Positions 7,819 through 15,331 of a DNA stretch of 64,000 nucleotides are shown one piece after another; positions within the stretch are counted from its first letter, which is position 1, and every line of letters starts with the position of its first letter. The notes beneath the pieces were generated by a model, which had not been told where the DNA came from, ran no database searches, and saw nothing but the letters and a program-made list of their open reading frames with translations. Source of the DNA: Fervidobacterium_A thailandense. GTDB lineage: Bacteria > Thermotogota > Thermotogae > Thermotogales > Fervidobacteriaceae. A program made the position numbers and the translations under genes. The DNA is taken from the NCBI RefSeq assembly GCF_041505935.1, contig NZ_CP140110.1. The stretch is one strand, 5' to 3'.

Positions 7819-8849
7819 AAAAGGTCTTAGAGAGCATCCTTGTTCCGGTTTTGGCCGTGCTGATAGCATTACTCATATCAGCGTTCGTAATTTTAGCTAT
7901 CGGCAAGAATCCTCTGCGGGCCTATGCTGTATTGTTGAGAGGAGCGTTCGGAAGCAAGCAAGCCATCATTGATACGTTGATAAAAACTACACCGTTGATA
8001 CTTACTGGCCTTGCAGTTGGATTTGGCTTCAGAGCAGGTGTTTTCAATATCGGTGCTGAAGGTCAAATGGCCATGGGAGCCCTGATAGCAGCCAGTGTTG
8101 CCTCGAATTTCGGTAATTTGCCACCTGCTGTTGCCATACCATTGACTTTGGTTATCGGTATGGGTGCTGGAGCGGGATGGGCGGCGATTGCTGGATTTCT
8201 GAAAGCAAAAACCGGTGCTCACGAGGTTGTTACAACGATAATGCTTAACTGGATTACGACCTTCTTTGCTTCCTTCATGGTGACCGGTCCGTTGGCAACC
8301 GGTTCCGGTACACCGAAGAGTCCCGAGATAGCCGCCTCCGCACAACTTCCAATCCTGATGAAGGTCGGTGCCATGGAATTGAGTGCAGGTATCATCATAT
8401 CACTCCTTGCCGCCGTTTTCATGTACGTGTTCTTGAACAAAACCACCACCGGTTACGAAATCAAAGCCGTGGGGTTTAACCCCTACGCCGCGGAGTATGG
8501 TGGTATAAGCGTTGCAAAAAATGTTGTGCTCGCAATGGCGATCAGTGGTGCACTCGCTGGTTTGGCAGGTGTTACGGAACTCATGGGTGTTCACCACAGG
8601 TTCCTGGGAGAGCTTTCCGGAGGAAAGGGGTTCGACGGTATCAGTATTGCGCTTATAGGTCAAAACAACCCAATCGGTATCATCTTCGCCGCGTTGCTCA
8701 TAGGGGCGCTGAGGACTGGTAGTAACGAAATGCAGTTCCTTGGTGTTTCGAAATACATCGTCATAATCGTCCAGGGAATCGTCATCTTCCTGGTCGCCGC
8801 CGACAGGATAGTGCGCACGATTTACATCAGAAAGAAGGTGAAATCATGA
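7815..8849 (+). CDS. ABC transporter permease (nucleoside type, first subunit)
   Basis: This is one of two inner-membrane subunits of the importer. The 344-residue protein has an N-terminal membrane segment, then the family features VGFGFRAGVFNIGAEGQMAMGAL and EVVTTIMLNWI, and near the end GKGFDGISIALIGQNNPIGI, the cytoplasmic coupling region of the YufP/BmpC-like permeases. About nine or ten hydrophobic segments can be seen. It overlaps both neighbours by four bases (ATGA), which supports a fixed stoichiometry with the ATPase and the second permease. Confidence 0.92.
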   Translation: MKKVLESILVPVLAVLIALLISAFVILAIGKNPLRAYAVLLRGAFGSKQAIIDTLIKTTPLILTGLAVGFGFRAGVFNIGAEGQMAMGALIAASVASNFGNLPPAVAIPLTLVIGMGAGAGWAAIAGFLKAKTGAHEVVTTIMLNWITTFFASFMVTGPLATGSGTPKSPEIAASAQLPILMKVGAMELSAGIIISLLAAVFMYVFLNKTTTGYEIKAVGFNPYAAEYGGISVAKNVVLAMAISGALAGLAGVTELMGVHHRFLGELSGGKGFDGISIALIGQNNPIGIIFAALLIGALRTGSNEMQFLGVSKYIVIIVQGIVIFLVAADRIVRTIYIRKKVKS

Positions 8850-9805
8850 GAGTCTTGCAAGCCGTTCTCTCAATATTCGTAAACCCTCAATTTTACAAGA
8901 TCGCCTTGACGGTTGCCACTCCGCTCATTTTCGCCTCCCTCGGTGGCGTGTTCAGCGAAATCACCGGGGTTGTTAACATTGCCCTGGAAGGAATTATACT
9001 CATGGGAGCGTTCACTTCGGTCGTTTTCACGTACCTTACGGGCAACGTCTGGTTCGGTGTGCTTATGGCTGTTGTAGCCGGATTGTTGATGGCACTACTC
9101 CATGCCTGGGGAAGCATCAAATGGGCAGGTAACCAGGTCGTTCTTGGAACTGCGTTAATTCTCCTTTCACAAGGTATCACCGGCTTTCTTATGGAACCGA
9201 TATTCGGCCAACCTGGTCAGACCGACTTCGTTGGCAAAATTGACGAAATCACGATTCCAGGGCTTGTAAAGGTGCCGTTCATCGGTCAGGTTATCGGTGA
9301 AATAAGCCCGTTTGTGTACATCGCATTCGGTTGCGTTGCCTTCGGTTGGTGGTTGATTTATAAAACGAAACTCGGTTTGAGGATGAGGGCTGTGGGTGAA
9401 AATCCCGAAGCGGCCGATACACTCGGAGTCAACGTTTACGCCATCAGGTACTTTGGTGTTTTGATGAGCGGTGTCTTCGCATCCCTTGCTGGGGCATACC
9501 TGAGCGTTGGTGAGATCGGCCAGTTCAAAGAATTGATGTCCGGTGGGCGCGGGTTCATCGGACTGGCTGCGATGATCGTCGGAAAGTGGAATCCAGTTGG
9601 TGCGATGTTGGCAAGTCTGTTTTTCGGTTTCTTCGGTGCGTTCGCCAACCAACTCCAGAGTCTACAGCAGATACAAGTTCCGGCGAACGTTAAACCGTTG
9701 TTCGATACAATCCCGTTCATCCTCACGATCATCGTTGTTGCCGGTGTCGTTGGTCGCTCCAGACCTCCGAAGGCTGACGGTGTACCGTACGAAAAGAGCG
9801 CTTAA
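8846..9805 (+). CDS. ABC transporter permease (nucleoside type, second subunit)
   Basis: This is the second permease, 319 residues, forming a heterodimeric channel with the preceding one. Typical elements are LGGVFSEITGVVNIALEGIILMGAF near the N-terminus, NQVVLGTALILLSQGITGFL, RAVGENPEAADTLGVNV and SGGRGFIGLAAMIVGKWNPVGAM, as in YufQ-like proteins. It is shorter than its partner because it lacks the extended N-terminal part. It ends 33 bases before the YjbQ gene, which is probably cotranscribed although not obviously connected in function. Confidence 0.92.
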   Translation: MRVLQAVLSIFVNPQFYKIALTVATPLIFASLGGVFSEITGVVNIALEGIILMGAFTSVVFTYLTGNVWFGVLMAVVAGLLMALLHAWGSIKWAGNQVVLGTALILLSQGITGFLMEPIFGQPGQTDFVGKIDEITIPGLVKVPFIGQVIGEISPFVYIAFGCVAFGWWLIYKTKLGLRMRAVGENPEAADTLGVNVYAIRYFGVLMSGVFASLAGAYLSVGEIGQFKELMSGGRGFIGLAAMIVGKWNPVGAMLASLFFGFFGAFANQLQSLQQIQVPANVKPLFDTIPFILTIIVVAGVVGRSRPPKADGVPYEKSA

Positions 9806-9838
9806 AGTGCTTAAGAATTGCTGATGAGGTGATGGACG

Positions 9839-10237
9839 TTGCTCAAAAAGTTTGAGGTAAACACCGCTCGAAGGGTTGAATTCGTTGATATAACGTCTCT
9901 TGTTCGTCAAGCGGTCGTGGAATCCGGTGTAGGAAACGGGATCTGTGTTGTTTACGTCCCACACACAACATGCGGAATAACGATCAACGAACACGCGGAT
10001 CCGGATGTGGTAGCCGACATCGTAAATAGGCTGGGAGAACTTGTACCGAAAAATGGTAAATACGCACACGTTGAAGGCAATTCCGATGCCCACATCAAAG
10101 CATCGTTGGTAGGGAGCAGTCAGACGATTATAATTCAGGATGGAAAACTTTTACTCGGCATCTGGCAAGGAGTGTTTCTCTGCGAGTTTGACGGTCCAAG
10201 AAGGAGAAACGTATTCATCAAGATTATCGCTGGTTGA
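9839..10237 (+). CDS. YjbQ/UPF0047 family protein, copy 1
   Basis: This 132-residue protein belongs to the small YjbQ family (UPF0047), for which a thiamine-phosphate-synthase-like side activity has been reported; the physiological role is unsettled. Family motifs seen are VPHTTCGITINEHADPDV (with His and Cys near a putative metal/active site), HVEGNSDAHIKASLVG and the C-terminal GIWQGVFLCEFDGPRRR. The start is the TTG behind GAGGTG; the nearby ATG at 9832 is out of frame. A divergent paralogue lies at 16273-16683. Confidence 0.85.
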   Translation: MLKKFEVNTARRVEFVDITSLVRQAVVESGVGNGICVVYVPHTTCGITINEHADPDVVADIVNRLGELVPKNGKYAHVEGNSDAHIKASLVGSSQTIIIQDGKLLLGIWQGVFLCEFDGPRRRNVFIKIIAG

Positions 10238-10287
10238 GAAAATCGCCAAAGAAGCTGAAAAAACAACGAAAATTCGTAAGAAACCTA

Positions 10288-10318
10288 TTGACAAGCATGG
10301 TAGTATCTGTGGTAAAAT
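10288..10318 (+). promoter_or_regulatory. Predicted promoter of the HU gene
   Basis: A perfect TTGACA (10288-10293) is followed after 19 bases by TAAAAT (10313-10318), which is preceded by TG one base away (an extended -10). The long spacer may be offset by the extended -10. The HU start codon is about 87 bases downstream. Confidence 0.6.
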
Positions 10319-10404
10319 ATTGATGAATTGCTGTAGTTCGATATGTCACTTTGAAAATGCAGTTTTCATCAGGTTTCACACCACCATGAGAAGGAGGGGG
10401 ACGT

Positions 10405-10680
10405 ATGAACAAAAAGATGCTCGTTAACGCTGTAGCGGAAAAGACGCAGCTGAAGAAAAAAGACGTAAAAGCCGTTGTTGACGCAGTGTTCGAGGTTATC
10501 TCCGATGCCCTCGAAAAGGGAGAAAAGGTTCAGCTTGTGGACTTTGGTACGTTCGAAGTGAAGAAGATGGAAGGTAGAACGGGAGTTAACCCGAGAACCA
10601 AGGCAAAGATCAAGATTCCAGCGAGAAAAGTTCCGAAGTTCAGACCTGGAAAAGTCCTCAAAGCAAGAGTCAACAAGTAA
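10405..10680 (+). CDS. hup: DNA-binding protein HU
   Basis: This 91-residue histone-like protein dimerises and bends DNA, organising the nucleoid. It has the HU pattern throughout: MNKKMLVNAVAEKTQL at the start, the dimer core VDAVFEVISDALEKGEKVQLVDFGTFEV, and the beta-arm region RTGVNPRTKAKIKIPARKVPKFRPGK. The start follows GAAGGAGGGG. It stands alone between its own promoter and a strong terminator. A 167-base upstream gap holds only the promoter and a leader. Confidence 0.97.
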   Translation: MNKKMLVNAVAEKTQLKKKDVKAVVDAVFEVISDALEKGEKVQLVDFGTFEVKKMEGRTGVNPRTKAKIKIPARKVPKFRPGKVLKARVNK

Positions 10681-10696
10681 TCGGATCCTACGACTT

Positions 10697-10732
10697 AAAG
10701 AAACACCGGGGTTTTCCCGGTGTTTCTTTTTT
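10697..10732 (+). terminator. Rho-independent terminator after HU
   Basis: AAGAAACACCGGG (10698-10710) and CCCGGTGTTTCTT form a 13-base-pair stem with a GTTTT loop, ending in a run of T. It is a strong canonical terminator 17 bases after the HU stop. Confidence 0.9.
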
Positions 10733-10788
10733 CGACAATACAAACATTACTCAAACTCTGAAAGCATGATCGTCATTTCATCATTGTT

Positions 10789-11072
10789 TCACCCAAGCTC
10801 TCCGGAAATTAAATTCTTCAAAATCGCGACGATCCGTTCATCGTACTTTCCAACTCTTGCGTCGTTCTCTAAAACCTCCATAACCCTCTTTGGTTCCCAA
10901 GCCTCCTTGTAGACTCGTTTTGTGGAAAAGCGCATTGAAAACGTCAGCAACACCGATTATTTGCCCAAACAGCGAGATCTCACCATCCCTTTTCCTGTAA
11001 GGATACCCACTTCCATCCAGCCGTTTAGACTGTTCGATGAAATTATGAAAAACTACTGGATTGTTGTATAAT
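10789..11072 (-). pseudogene. Frameshifted C-terminal remnant of an HD-GYP phosphodiesterase
   Basis: On the minus strand from 11072 the frame reads ELYNNPVVFHNFIEQS, KRLDGSGYPYRKRDGEISLF and GQIIGVADVFNALF. After a one-base slip near 10917-10924 a second frame continues KRVYKEAWEPKRVMEVLEND and ends GELG plus stop. DGSGYP and the I-ADVFNAL stretch are hallmarks of the HD-GYP family, which degrades cyclic di-GMP. The HD motif and the whole N-terminal part are missing: homology starts abruptly at 11072, where the structured element begins. The GYP part is kept, but QSKRLDGSGYP stands where HHER-DGSGYP is usual. It is clearly non-functional. Confidence 0.82.
11043..11072 (+). promoter_or_regulatory. 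Predicted promoter reading into the structured RNA element
   Basis: On the plus strand TTATGA (11043-11048) lies 18 bases before a perfect TATAAT (11067-11072). A transcript would start near 11079, just before the structured region. The sequence and spacing are the same as the putative transposase promoter at 4953-4982, because both lie in homologous HD-GYP-derived DNA read antisense. Confidence 0.5.
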
Positions 11073-11078
11073 TCCTTT

Positions 11079-11283
11079 TAAACCCTTCCTCTTAAATCTC
11101 TCCTCCAGCCACTGTCCTGGGAATGGCTGGTAGCCCAGCCCCTACTCAATGTAGGCCTTGGCAGAGGGCCTGCCGTCAGTATCGTGTTTGTGTGCGGTCG
11201 ATTAGACTGGTACCGACGGCAGAGAGCCACTAGCCAAGGCTCACACCTGCATTAGGTGTGCCGTGTTGTCAGCTTTCTTTTTT
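11079..11283 (+). ncRNA. Candidate structured noncoding RNA, family not recognised
   Basis: About 200 non-coding bases hold many perfect stems. CCAGCCA (11105-11111) pairs with TGGCTGG (11124-11130); the same GGCTGG can instead pair with a second CCAGCC at 11135-11140. CCTAC (11141-11145) pairs with GTAGG (11151-11155). A long arm is built from GCCTTGGC (11155-11162) with GCCAAGGC (11233-11240), GGC (11167-11169) with GCC (11226-11228), and CTGCCGTC (11170-11177) with GACGGCAG (11215-11222). CACACCT (11242-11248) pairs with AGGTGTG (11254-11260), and a T-rich run follows at 11274-11283. A -10 box just upstream supports the plus strand, but the stems are equally compatible with a minus-strand RNA such as the right end of an IS200/IS605-type element. 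No known RNA family fits convincingly. Confidence 0.6.
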
Positions 11284-11629
11284 AGCAAGAAATGCTGAAT
11301 GCCAATGGCCTTAGGAAAGCCGAATGCAGGAAGGCATGCACTTTTGTCCTTTGCTCCGCTTTGTGCGGATCTGTTTTTGATGCTTCGCTATTTAAATCAT
11401 ACAACGGCTTTGTTTTTGTCGAGTGCTCGTTTTTATCGAGTATTTGATATGCATGGACCATCCGCTCCATCGTTCTTGTACGCCTCTGTTTTTGGTGAAC
11501 TAAAAGCTTTGCTCTTTTTGGTTTTTATCGCTTCAGCTATCTATGCATACGCAGTGCTTTTACGAAGGTTGGAGTATAGAAAATCGAACATTTCTCAAGA
11601 AAAGGAACCCCCAGGAAAGGAGGCTCCGA
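11284..11629 (+). other. Region of doubtful coding value between the RNA element and a small ORF
   Basis: An open frame runs on the plus strand from 11299 past 11800. Only a central piece resembles protein: from an ATG at 11449 it has one membrane segment (LLFLVFIASAIYAYAVLLRR) followed by a charged tail. No Shine-Dalgarno precedes 11299 or 11449, and the frame later runs antisense through proC. A short hairpin (TCCGC-TTTG-TGCGGA, about 11356-11370) lies upstream. I see no recognised gene; it may be decayed coding DNA. Confidence 0.35.
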
Positions 11630-11776
11630 GTGAGGTCCATTACAAGGTGGACTTTTATTTTTTGCATTTTCGCCATTGCAATTGCCGCTGCTGTAGTTTT
11701 TACTGTTCTTTCTGCGGCGACGTTCGTGATTTGCTCTTTCAATACAATTCGGCTTTGCGTAACAAATTCTTTTTAG
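11630..11776 (+). CDS. Small single-span membrane protein (48 aa), hypothetical
   Basis: A GTG at 11630 sits seven bases after a near-perfect AAAGGAGG. It opens a 48-codon frame whose product has a basic start (RSITR), one membrane segment of about 30 residues (from WTFIFCIF to FVICSF) and a short polar tail. Its stop overlaps the stop of convergent proC (TTAG at 11773-11776). The strong ribosome site is the main argument that it is real. No family is recognised and nothing can be said of its role. Confidence 0.4.
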   Translation: MRSITRWTFIFCIFAIAIAAAVVFTVLSAATFVICSFNTIRLCVTNSF

Positions 11777-12597
11777 CCCCCGAGGCTGCGGCTTTTGTTG
11801 TACGCCTCCTGGATCGCCGACATGATAGCGCCTTTGACGGCGTTCTTCTCAAGTTCAAAGAGTCCGCGTATCGTCACGCCGCCGGGTGACGATACCATGT
11901 ACTTCAGCCTCGACGGCTCGATGCTCATGCGTTCGAGGAACTTGACGGATCCCTCGAACGTTCGGAGAACGATATCGCGTGCGTAATCTGGGTTCACCCC
12001 TATGTTGATTGCACCCTCGATGAAGCTTTCGAGGACGAAAGCTACAAAAGCTGGGCCGCTGCTTGCAAGAACCGTGAACGCGTCGAACTTCTCCTCAGGA
12101 AGCTCGATCAACTCACCGAACGGTCTGAAAATCTTCTCGAACATCGCTTTCGTTTTTTCGTCGATCACCTCGCTATAGGCGACCGCTGTCATGCCTACTC
12201 CTATGCGTGATGTGATTGTCGGCATGATCCTGATCACACGCGTACGCTTGGCACCGTCAACGATATCCGCTAAGGTCTTTCCAGCCGCAGTACTCACAAG
12301 TACTCGCGATTCCTCGGGCAAATGACGGATCTCGGAATAAACCGACTCAGTCTGATGGGGCTTAACGCACACGAAAGTGAATTCCGCCTCCTTGTAGACC
12401 TCCATCGCGCTGCGGCATATCCTCACGTTCTCCAGCTTGGAGTACTTATTCATCTTCTCAGGCGACCTGTTGTAAATGAAGAACAGATAGCGGCTATTCT
12501 CCGGAGTGTTTAGCAACACGTCCAAGATCATGCTTCCGATGTTTCCAACACCGATCACACCTAAACGTACATTCTCGCCTGAGATCAGATCACTCAT
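11773..12597 (-). CDS. proC: Pyrroline-5-carboxylate reductase
   Basis: ProC performs the last step of proline synthesis, reducing 1-pyrroline-5-carboxylate with NAD(P)H. The 274-residue product has the Rossmann start LGVIGVGNIGSMI, the family stretch VRIMPTITSRIGVGMTA, VLASSGPAFVAFVLESFIEGA and the C-terminal MVSSPGGVTIRGLFELEK. An in-frame GTG 18 bases upstream would place AGGAGG inside the coding region, so the ATG after AGGAGG was taken as the start. It is the third gene of proA-proB-proC, 71 bases after proB. Confidence 0.94.
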   Translation of the reverse strand: MSDLISGENVRLGVIGVGNIGSMILDVLLNTPENSRYLFFIYNRSPEKMNKYSKLENVRICRSAMEVYKEAEFTFVCVKPHQTESVYSEIRHLPEESRVLVSTAAGKTLADIVDGAKRTRVIRIMPTITSRIGVGMTAVAYSEVIDEKTKAMFEKIFRPFGELIELPEEKFDAFTVLASSGPAFVAFVLESFIEGAINIGVNPDYARDIVLRTFEGSVKFLERMSIEPSRLKYMVSSPGGVTIRGLFELEKNAVKGAIMSAIQEAYNKSRSLGG

Positions 12598-12668
12598 CGC
12601 ACGAGACCTCCTCACGCCTCCAAGTCGTAACTGTTACAGTCTCTCCGGTTCCGGTGGCGAGCTTCGCG

Positions 12669-13742
12669 TTAACGTAGCTCTTTCGCCGGAATGAAATTAT
12701 CGGCGTGGACAACCTCTTCGTACGGGAAAAGCTCCTCTGGAAGCTCGCTCGACCTCTTGCCCTTGATCTGGGCCACTTCGGTCGATGAGTAGTTCGAAAT
12801 TCCACGACCGAGTAGCTCGGCACCGTGGACGACCTCGACAACGTCACCGCGCTCGAACGTTCCCTCGACACTCACGATTCCAACTGGCAAGAGGCTTTTT
12901 CTCGAGTGGAGTGCACTGGATGTACCTGCATCGACGTAAATACGTCCCTTTGGTTGGCTCAGATACTTAAGCCAAGACTTCTTGAGCGTAAGCGACGTTC
13001 CACTTGGTCGGAAGCGAGTTCCTGGGTTCTCACCGTCTACTATCTTGAACACGTTCCCCAGTTCGTTTCCGTTTGCGATGTAAACATCCACGCCACTCTC
13101 GGAAGCCATCAACGCGGCCGAAATCTTTGTGTCGATCCCGCCAGCCCCGAAGCTTGTCTTCTCGATCTTAGCAAGCTCAGCACCCTCGGAGTACTCTTCG
13201 ATCACCCGACCGTCAGCACCGATCACTCCATCAACGGACGTTAGCAAGATCAGAACGTCGGCATCCCACGCTATTGCGAACATCGCCGAGAGCGTGTCGT
13301 TGTCGCCGAATCTTATCTCCTCGACCGCCACCGTGTCGTTTTCGTTCACAACCGGTACGATGCCCCTTTTTTCAAGACCAATCAGCGTGTTTCGAAGGTT
13401 CAGGAACCTGGAACGTTCGGCAAAGTCATCGCGTGTCAAGAGTAGCTGCGCGACCCTGAGTCCGTAGAATTCGAAGGCCTCAAGGTAAGCATGCATCAAC
13501 AGAACTTGACCAACCGCACACAGTGCTTGTTTCGAGATCATGTCTTTCGGTGAGCTCGAGAGACCAAGGTGCACGCGTCCCATCGCACCCGCTCCGGAAG
13601 TGACTATCGCCACACTGTGTCCTTTGCTTCTCAGTTCGCTCACGACCCTCGCGAGTTCTATCAATACCCTCTTCCTCAGACCACCTTTGTCGACGAGAAT
13701 GTTACTCCCAACTTTGATAACGATCTTCCTCGCACCGGCCAT
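12669..13742 (-). CDS. proB: Glutamate 5-kinase
   Basis: ProB phosphorylates glutamate to gamma-glutamyl phosphate, the committed step of proline synthesis and usually the point of proline feedback. The product (357 residues from the chosen ATG) has the amino-acid kinase domain (KIVIKVGSNILV; TSGAGAMGR; NENDTVAVEEIRFGDNDTLSA; FGAGGIDTKI) and then a PUA domain in the last 90 residues (GRIYVDAGTSSAL, VEGTFERGDVVEVV, LLGRGISNYSS). A TTG at 13769 overlapping the proA stop could also be used, but the ATG is preceded by GAGGTG and gives the usual N-terminus. Confidence 0.95.
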   Translation of the reverse strand: MAGARKIVIKVGSNILVDKGGLRKRVLIELARVVSELRSKGHSVAIVTSGAGAMGRVHLGLSSSPKDMISKQALCAVGQVLLMHAYLEAFEFYGLRVAQLLLTRDDFAERSRFLNLRNTLIGLEKRGIVPVVNENDTVAVEEIRFGDNDTLSAMFAIAWDADVLILLTSVDGVIGADGRVIEEYSEGAELAKIEKTSFGAGGIDTKISAALMASESGVDVYIANGNELGNVFKIVDGENPGTRFRPSGTSLTLKKSWLKYLSQPKGRIYVDAGTSSALHSRKSLLPVGIVSVEGTFERGDVVEVVHGAELLGRGISNYSSTEVAQIKGKRSSELPEELFPYEEVVHADNFIPAKELR

Positions 13743-13765
13743 TTCTAACACCTCAATCCACGGGT

Positions 13766-15013
13766 TCAACGCCTCGTGTGGTATTCCCCGAGCACCACGA
13801 ACTTTGTCGTGGTCAGTTCCTTTAAACCGACAGGGCCACGTGCGTGGAGCTTCTGGGTACTGATGCCCATCTCGGCACCCATTCCGAACTGCCCGCCATC
13901 AGTGAAGCGTGTTGAGGCGTTAACATACACCACAGCCGAATCGACGGCTGAAACAAACTTCATGGCATTTGAGTAACTTTCAGTAAGGATGGCGTCCGAG
14001 TGCTTCGTTGAGTACTTACCAATATGCTCAATCGCTTCGTCGATCCCGCTGACGACCTTCACGGAAAGTATCAGGTCAAGGTATTCTGTGGCCCAATCTT
14101 CGTCAGTGGCTGGGACGCATTCGATGAACTTACGCGTCAGCTCACAGCCACGGATCTCAACCTGCTTTGCGTCCAGTCGTTCTTTTAGCATGGGCAAAAA
14201 GCGATCAGCTATGTTCTTGTGCACAAGCACCGTTTCCACAGCGTTGCAAGTGCCTGGACGTTGCGTCTTTGCGTTATCAATCACCTCGATCGAGCGCTCC
14301 AGATCAGCGGATTCGTCGACGAAAATGTGACAGACGCCGGCTCCTGTTTCCAGAACCGGTACGACCGAGTTTCGCACAACGTAGTCGATGAGCTGCTTTC
14401 CACCGCGTGGGATGACCAAGTCGATGTACTCGCGTTGCTTGAGGATGAAATCCACGTTTGCCCTGTCGGTGTCCTCAACGAACTCCACGCAGTTCTCTGG
14501 GAGCTTCGACTTCTCGAGAGCCTCCTTTATCGACTTCACGATGGCAATGTTCGATTGAATGGCGTCCGAACCGCCGCGCAACAGGATAGCGTTTCCGGAT
14601 TTCAGGGCGAGGACCGTAGCGTCGACCGTGACGTTAGGTCTCGACTCGTAGATGATCGCAACGACACCAATAGGAACGCGGACCCTAAAGATCTTCAGGC
14701 CGTCTTCGCGAACAAAAGAATCGACAACCTCACCAACTGGGTCTTTCAGTTCGCTAACCAAATGGCACATCTCGATCATCTCGTCGAGCCGCTTCTCGTT
14801 GAGAAGAAGCCTGTCGACAAGCGATTCCTTAAGACCACGAGCCCGTGCAAGCGAGACGTCCCGCTCATTGGCCTCCAAAATGGTTGCTCTGTTTTCGTCC
14901 AAAGCCTTTGCGATCAAGAGGATCGCCTCATTTTTCAGGCTGGAGTTTGCTGACGACAGAATCGCACTGGCCCGGCGCAAGTTCTGGAGCTTTGATAGCA
15001 ATCTCTCATCCAT
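13766..15013 (-). CDS. proA: Glutamate-5-semialdehyde dehydrogenase (gamma-glutamyl phosphate reductase)
   Basis: ProA reduces gamma-glutamyl phosphate to glutamate semialdehyde with NADPH. The product of about 415 residues shows the aldehyde dehydrogenase fold, with VPIGVVAIIYESRPNVT and ALKSGNAILLRGGSDA for cofactor binding and the catalytic cysteine in RPGTCNAVETVLVH. The C-terminal RFTDGGQFGMGAEMGISTQK and ARGPVGLKELTT are typical. The ATG behind GAGAGGTG was chosen over a GTG three codons upstream. It leads the proline operon and ends just before or overlapping proB. A dispersed repeat begins about 50 bases upstream of its start. Confidence 0.95.
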   Translation of the reverse strand: MDERLLSKLQNLRRASAILSSANSSLKNEAILLIAKALDENRATILEANERDVSLARARGLKESLVDRLLLNEKRLDEMIEMCHLVSELKDPVGEVVDSFVREDGLKIFRVRVPIGVVAIIYESRPNVTVDATVLALKSGNAILLRGGSDAIQSNIAIVKSIKEALEKSKLPENCVEFVEDTDRANVDFILKQREYIDLVIPRGGKQLIDYVVRNSVVPVLETGAGVCHIFVDESADLERSIEVIDNAKTQRPGTCNAVETVLVHKNIADRFLPMLKERLDAKQVEIRGCELTRKFIECVPATDEDWATEYLDLILSVKVVSGIDEAIEHIGKYSTKHSDAILTESYSNAMKFVSAVDSAVVYVNASTRFTDGGQFGMGAEMGISTQKLHARGPVGLKELTTTKFVVLGEYHTRR

Positions 15014-15062
15014 AGCTTTCACCTCTCGTAAGTGGTGTTTTTGAGAAGTTAAGGAAAAGAGT

Positions 15063-15165
15063 GTTTTTGCGAGCCGAAGGAGATTTCAAAGACCGAAATT
15101 TTTACCGAAGACCGAGCAGTATACCCTTTAATACCGTACTCTAATCATATCGTCGAACAGACTCA
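15063..15165 (-). repeat. Dispersed repeat, copy 2 (inverse of 3687-3790)
   Basis: Read on the minus strand this matches copy 1 over its whole length, with both outer blocks almost identical and a more divergent middle. It lies in the 318-base gap between proA and the CHASE2 pseudogene. The rest of that gap holds only a lone TATAAT on the minus strand (about 15224-15229) and no gene. Because this copy is not at the end of a gene, its presence at the end of the membrane protein gene is not a coding necessity. Confidence 0.8.
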
Positions 15166-15331
15166 TCTTTGTCCTGAATTTTAGTCCCAAAAAGGGAAAA
15201 GGGTGAAATGTCGGCTCTTTTTAATTGAATTATACCACACACTTGAACGAACGAAAGATTAACTCCGAAGAAAGCACTCTTGGCGTTGCCCACCCAAACA
15301 TCAGAACACTTCGAGAAAAACTCAGAGCACC

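Noticed and set aside
11200..11222. T-box leader (TGGTACCG)
   Set aside because: The short match to the T-box sequence sits inside the loop and stem of the long arm, with no specifier stem and no aminoacyl-tRNA or amino-acid gene behind it.
11079..11283. Cobalamin riboswitch
   Set aside because: GCCACTGT...GGGAAtGGC and CCTGCCGTC look familiar, but the conserved ligand-core segment (GGTGcaAaTCC-like) is absent, as is the usual order of paired regions. No B12-related gene lies downstream.
11079..11283. 6S RNA, SRP RNA, RNase P RNA or tmRNA
   Set aside because: None of the universally conserved motifs of these RNAs is present on either strand, and the series of separate hairpins does not fit 6S.
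11299..11889. 196-codon plus-strand frame as one gene
   Set aside because: No ribosome site, runs antisense through the end of proC, and the residues after about 11640 look like shadow translation (Cys- and His-rich).
14219..14953. 244-codon plus-strand frame antisense to proA
   Set aside because: proA is unmistakable on the other strand; the antisense frame has no ribosome site and reflects base composition at the wobble positions.
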